NCBI RefSeq assembly: GCF_003473485.1 | Contig: NC_053042.1 | Span: forward strand, 35,244,762 to 35,308,761 | From: Medicago truncatula | Taxonomy: Eukaryota > Streptophyta > Magnoliopsida > Fabales > Fabaceae | Reading direction: 5' to 3' | Length of the DNA: 64,000 nucleotides | The notes under the pieces: model-generated | The model's input: the letters and a program-made list of their open reading frames with translations, nothing else | What the model was told of the DNA's origin: nothing | Database searches by the model: none | Program-made: the position numbers and the translations under genes | Part shown: positions 60,339 through 64,000 of the stretch, one piece after another | How the letters are laid out: every line of letters starts with the position of its first letter | Numbering within the stretch: position 1 is the first letter of the stretch

Positions 60339-61680
60339 TTACCTAAAAAAAAAAGTAGATTTATAAGATTTACAAGCATTTATGTCATTGCTCGCCTTTG
60401 TTCTCATTTGTCAAACAAGAAGGCTTGTCATGGACACATTTTTAACCCCAGCTTCTCTCTCAATTATTCGAGTGACATTGACAGAAAGTTGATAGACATG
60501 GAAGCGATGGACGGGATGAGTCAATCCAACTATCTCAATTCTTTTAAACCTCCAAAACATCATGGTTATTAAGTTCTAAAAACGGGTTAAAGTTAAAGAG
60601 TTGGCCAGACCAAAATCTAGAGACATTTTATGGTCGAGTTTAACGCGTCTCAACTTGTCACTTGCTCACCCCTCACATCTAATTGTTGGCTATGTTTTTG
60701 TATACAATTGTTAGTTATATTAAATTAGTAACGAAACTTGTGTTTATAGAGGGAAATTGTTGCACGGATTTCTTGGCAAAGTTCAGGTGCTCTTCAAAAC
60801 TAAGTGTAACTTTTTATCAGATTCTTCTTGAATTTAAATCTATGTTGAGCCTTGATGCTCCAAACTGAACTTTGTTCGGTTTTGTTTTTCTTTCTTCTTT
60901 GTCATTCTATCAAAAGAAATTATTAAGAAGCTGCTTTTATAAACAAAATATTCAATTTAATATTTTTACTCAAAAAAAAAAATATTCAATTTAATATTTG
61001 TTATTTTAGATAGAAATCTAGTGGTAGAGAATTATTTTAAGAATCGTGTTTTGAATTTGAATATACGGTAAAATACTAACAATTGTAAAAAAAAAATCAA
61101 TCTTTCACATTCAACATTTACTCATAACCAAACGATGGTCATAAACTATCATGTCAATTGTCCTTGGAACCTACTTGGTGTCGTCTTAAATATATTCAAT
61201 CTTAATTCGACCCGTAGAGCATCAGATTTATTCACGTCTAAGGATGGATTAGGACAATGACAAAGAGTGCTGAATACTGATGGTGACAATGGATAGTAAA
61301 CAGTGATATCACGAAGGAATGTGCTAAACAGTGGCTGAGCGTTAGGCAATGGAAAGGGTGAGGTTTAGTATTTGGATGGAGAGTTGTTTCCCATCATGGG
61401 AAAGTCATTTTTAACGATTGGATTAAATAGAGAACATAGTTTTATTATGGACATTCAACACCAAATGTTTTTCCCACACTCACCAGTCACCACTCCCACA
61501 AATAGCTGTTGCTCTAACTCTCTTTCTATTACTCACACAATATCACTTCTCCATCTTTTTCCTCCAACGCCATATCATCATCAACCTCAAACACCCATAA
61601 CTACGTTAAACCAATTTCTGGGTTTACATTCCTCTCTAATTTTTTTTTATTGTCTTCTCAATTCACCTCAAAGTCCATGA
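60339..61680. other. Intergenic, no gene seen
   Basis: AT-rich sequence right of the PMD element, with only chance ORFs. Confidence 0.35.
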
Positions 61681-61698
61681 CAGTTTTCTCTAGAAATA

Positions 61699-61836
61699 AT
61701 GGAGTCTTTAACCTAACTCATCACTGTTGATCTCCCGAAACTCAACTTATTTACCACTGAAATTGTTTATCCCTACGAAGATGACACTCTTTCCCTCAGC
61801 TTCCTCAAAGAACGCTCTAACGGTAATGACTGACTC
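61699..61836 (+). pseudogene. Short coding-like fragment of unknown family
   Basis: From ATGGAGTC at 61699 the plus frame gives MESLT, a stop, then LITVDLPKLNLFTTEIVYPY and EDDTLSLSFLKERSNGND before a TGA. Protein-like composition and a leader-like upstream region (61450-61698, with CT-rich and CAACCTCAAACACC tracts) suggest the decayed 5' end of a gene. The family is not recognised. Confidence 0.25.
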
Positions 61837-62414
61837 GATCGGTAACGAGTTTGACTCGGACCGAGTCGACTCATGACCATTGAAGAGGTTAAACGTTGTG
61901 TTCTCTCTCAAACAATACGGACTGTTACTTTGTGTGTGATGCTGGACTCTATTCTTCGAAGAAGTTAGGAATCCGTTGAAGAGGTTAAAAGTAGTTAAAT
62001 GGGTTGAAACGTGAAAAGGAATCCATTTAATCTTTTCTCACATTTCAATATCATAGAAAAATTGTATCATAAAAAAAATAGCTTCTCACCTTTCAATATC
62101 TAAGAAAAATTGTACCGTGAAAGAAAAAGAAATTCAGAAAATTGTCCATAAATGAACTTATCACATTAGTGAACAAAGTATTTGAAAGGATATAATAGTT
62201 GTGAGATGTCATGGTTATTGTTACCGAAACAACCCTTTTCAATATTAATGGTGGATTTTAGTTTTTTCATGTCTAATTATTGAAAATTGATTTTCATTTT
62301 GAAACTGTTGCAATCGTAAGAAATGGATGGAGGACCAATTTCATTACAAAAATGCAAAATCCAAATTGAAAATCAGTATTCAATTGGATCCAAATTGTTA
62401 TTTTCTAGAACAAC

Positions 62415-62909
62415 TGATGTGATCCTAAGATGTTCTCCCTTTACAAGAATAATAAATTCATTATGGAATAAAAGAATCAAATTATTTTTGGTTCAAATTG
62501 TTATTTTCGTAGGTCATTATGTATCTGTCTTGTATTCATCAATCAATGTGCAAATGAATATGTAACCTTCTCATGCATTGATCAGCCACCAACTTTAAAG
62601 ATCCAATTAAATTGTAACCTCTTTTGTAATAACTAGCCACCTAGAAGTTATAACACTAATTATGCTATGATTGTAAACTTTTTCAGCATCCGAGCCTATT
62701 TCCTATATAAAGGGGGCGAAAATAATGAAGGGGACAAGTAGAATTTTGATTAAAAAAAAATACACTTTGTGTGTTGTGAAGCTTTGCTTCTTTTTGGTTC
62801 TGGATTGAACCAAGTTTATCGAATCTTATCAATGGCTTCCTTACCATTGTGGCGATTCCATAATGAATTTATTATTCTTGTAAAGGGAGAACATCTTAGG
62901 ATCACATCA
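62415..62909. repeat. 55-bp inverted repeat around an LTR-like core
   Basis: 62415-62469 and 62855-62909 are reverse complements over 55 bp with no mismatch that I can see (arm begins TGATGTGATCCTAAGATG). The 385-bp spacer has a TATATAAAGGGGGC box near 62705 and an LTR-like leader (GGATTGAACCAAGTTTATCG). It may be part of a copia LTR with its own end inverted. Confidence 0.65.
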
Positions 62910-63700
62910 ACAACACTCATATAAAACTTGGAACTTTGAGTTTTCCGGTAGCAACCATGGTGGTGCGGTGGTGGTCAAAGTGGTTCTGTGATTTGGTGGT
63001 GGTGGTGTGGGTGTGTGGGGACATGAAAGAGAGAGTGAAAGATAGTGTAAAAAATAATCTAATGTTGAGAGAGTAGGATAAAAATGTGTTCCTCATTTAT
63101 TCCAATGGACATAATCAACTTTCCCATGGTGGGAAAGAACTCCATTGACCCATGCTAAATGCCACCATGGAAAGTGCTACTTCTTAGTGATGTAGATAGG
63201 GTGAACTGTGAAGTATGGTTATCAGCATAAAAAAATTGCATGAGTCATATCTTATTCAAAACAAATTAAATACAATGAATTAATCGCTACGTATATCATT
63301 TTTGGACAGAATAAATGTATGAATCCTAGTTCATTCTCGTGAATTGCAACTTGCCCATAAACATTTTTGTAGCAACCCAAACTATATCTAGGATGAAGGA
63401 CACTATCAACAACTACTTAACAGAGAAGTTATCAAGCAACATCAACGGAAGATCTAGTAACTTAAAATAGTAAAAACACAAGCATTCCTTGAGATTTTCT
63501 GTCCTGAAGAACAAGAACTGGTAACTCTTTTTTTTTTTTTTTTTAAGAAGTGGTAAACTTATTACTTAAAGAAATGACAATGCATCGACCAATACCTTCA
63601 AGATAAAATACACACTAAATATATATCATTGTGAATCTACAAATGCTAACATCTAGAAAAATTAAGGTATTATTTAGGATTACCCTATCACTCATATTTG
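62910..63700. other. Intergenic, no gene seen
   Basis: Contains a GTGGTGGT-rich stretch (62960-63030) and a T-run (63529-63544). No domain-bearing ORF. Confidence 0.3.
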
Positions 63701-63830
63701 ATTTTGGGGTTGTGAAAAGAATTCCTTTGCATTATGAGCTACCTCTGCCTCCAAAATTGCTTCTTGAACTATGTCAGATCCTTTCACATCAGCTCCTAAT
63801 ACAACCAAAGCTTGTTTCAAATCAGATATC
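63690..63830 (-). CDS. Possible last exon of a gene running off the right edge
   Basis: The minus frame reads MISDLKQALVVLGADVKGSD, IVQEAILEAEVAHNAKEFFS, QPQNQI and a stop at about 63692-63690. It is strongly protein-like, with an amphipathic helix-rich pattern, amid non-coding sequence. No acceptor AG directly precedes it; an AG lies inside at ACAAG (about 63809). It may be the 3' exon of a gene beyond 64000 or an isolated fragment. Family not recognised. Confidence 0.3.
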
Positions 63831-64000
63831 ATTATAAACAAACAGAAACCCATCAATAATATACATTACAGCTAGGACTTGTTACTCAATCAATAACAGA
63901 AAAGACATAAAGCTACCGTGCATTTACTAATAAATAATGAAAAGAAGGAATTTATGCTTTTCAGAAAGAAATAAAAACAATTTTTATAATCTTCTGGTTT

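Overview
The window is nuclear DNA of a flowering plant. Coding exons are separated by AT-rich GT..AG introns, and most of the sequence between genes is transposon debris. The gene families (auxin Aux/IAA, F-box/LRR, plant OSB, UNE12-type bHLH), a piece of plastid rpoA-rps11 DNA, and tRNA-derived and Au-type SINEs point to a dicot. My best inference is a papilionoid legume (Medicago, clover or pea-like); the species is not proven. All exon coordinates were derived by hand from reading frames and splice sites.

Five host genes can be fully modelled. They are an 11-exon F-box/LRR protein (1194-5632, +), an Aux/IAA repressor of the IAA7/14/16/17 clade (9731-13079, -), an Aux/IAA repressor of the IAA1-4 clade (42330-43327, +), an organellar single-stranded-DNA-binding protein of the OSB family (45059-48312, -), and a bHLH factor of the UNE12/bHLH7 type (53125-56652, -). 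The two Aux/IAA genes are divergent and have no other intact host gene between them. They probably correspond to the ancient Aux/IAA gene pair known from Arabidopsis, here pushed about 29 kb apart by repeats.

That gap (13.1-42.3 kb) holds LINE pieces, a Ty3/gypsy chromovirus-type LTR, Ty1/copia fragments with an internally inverted integrase segment, CACTA ends, MITEs, and a 5.7-kb Mutator-like element (25149-30865). The Mutator-like element has about 150-bp terminal inverted repeats, an exact 9-bp target duplication, a FAR1-type transposase broken by two frameshifts, and an antisense RNase H-like passenger.

The right-hand third (48-60 kb) has a second Mutator-like family. A 2.7-kb element (57609-60329) carries a plant-mobile-domain (PMD) reading frame. 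A 126-bp miniature relative (48387-48512) sits just upstream of the OSB start codon. Each has its own perfect 9-bp target duplication. A third 1.2-kb TIR element (48841-50042) and a 185-bp candidate (36342-36526) are also flanked by exact 9-bp repeats. The main discoveries in the window are therefore this set of Mutator-type insertions with readable target sites, the passenger domains they carry, and the miniature copy that supplies an in-frame upstream ATG to a host gene. A plastid insertion (51525-52350) ends in a 21-bp fold-back.
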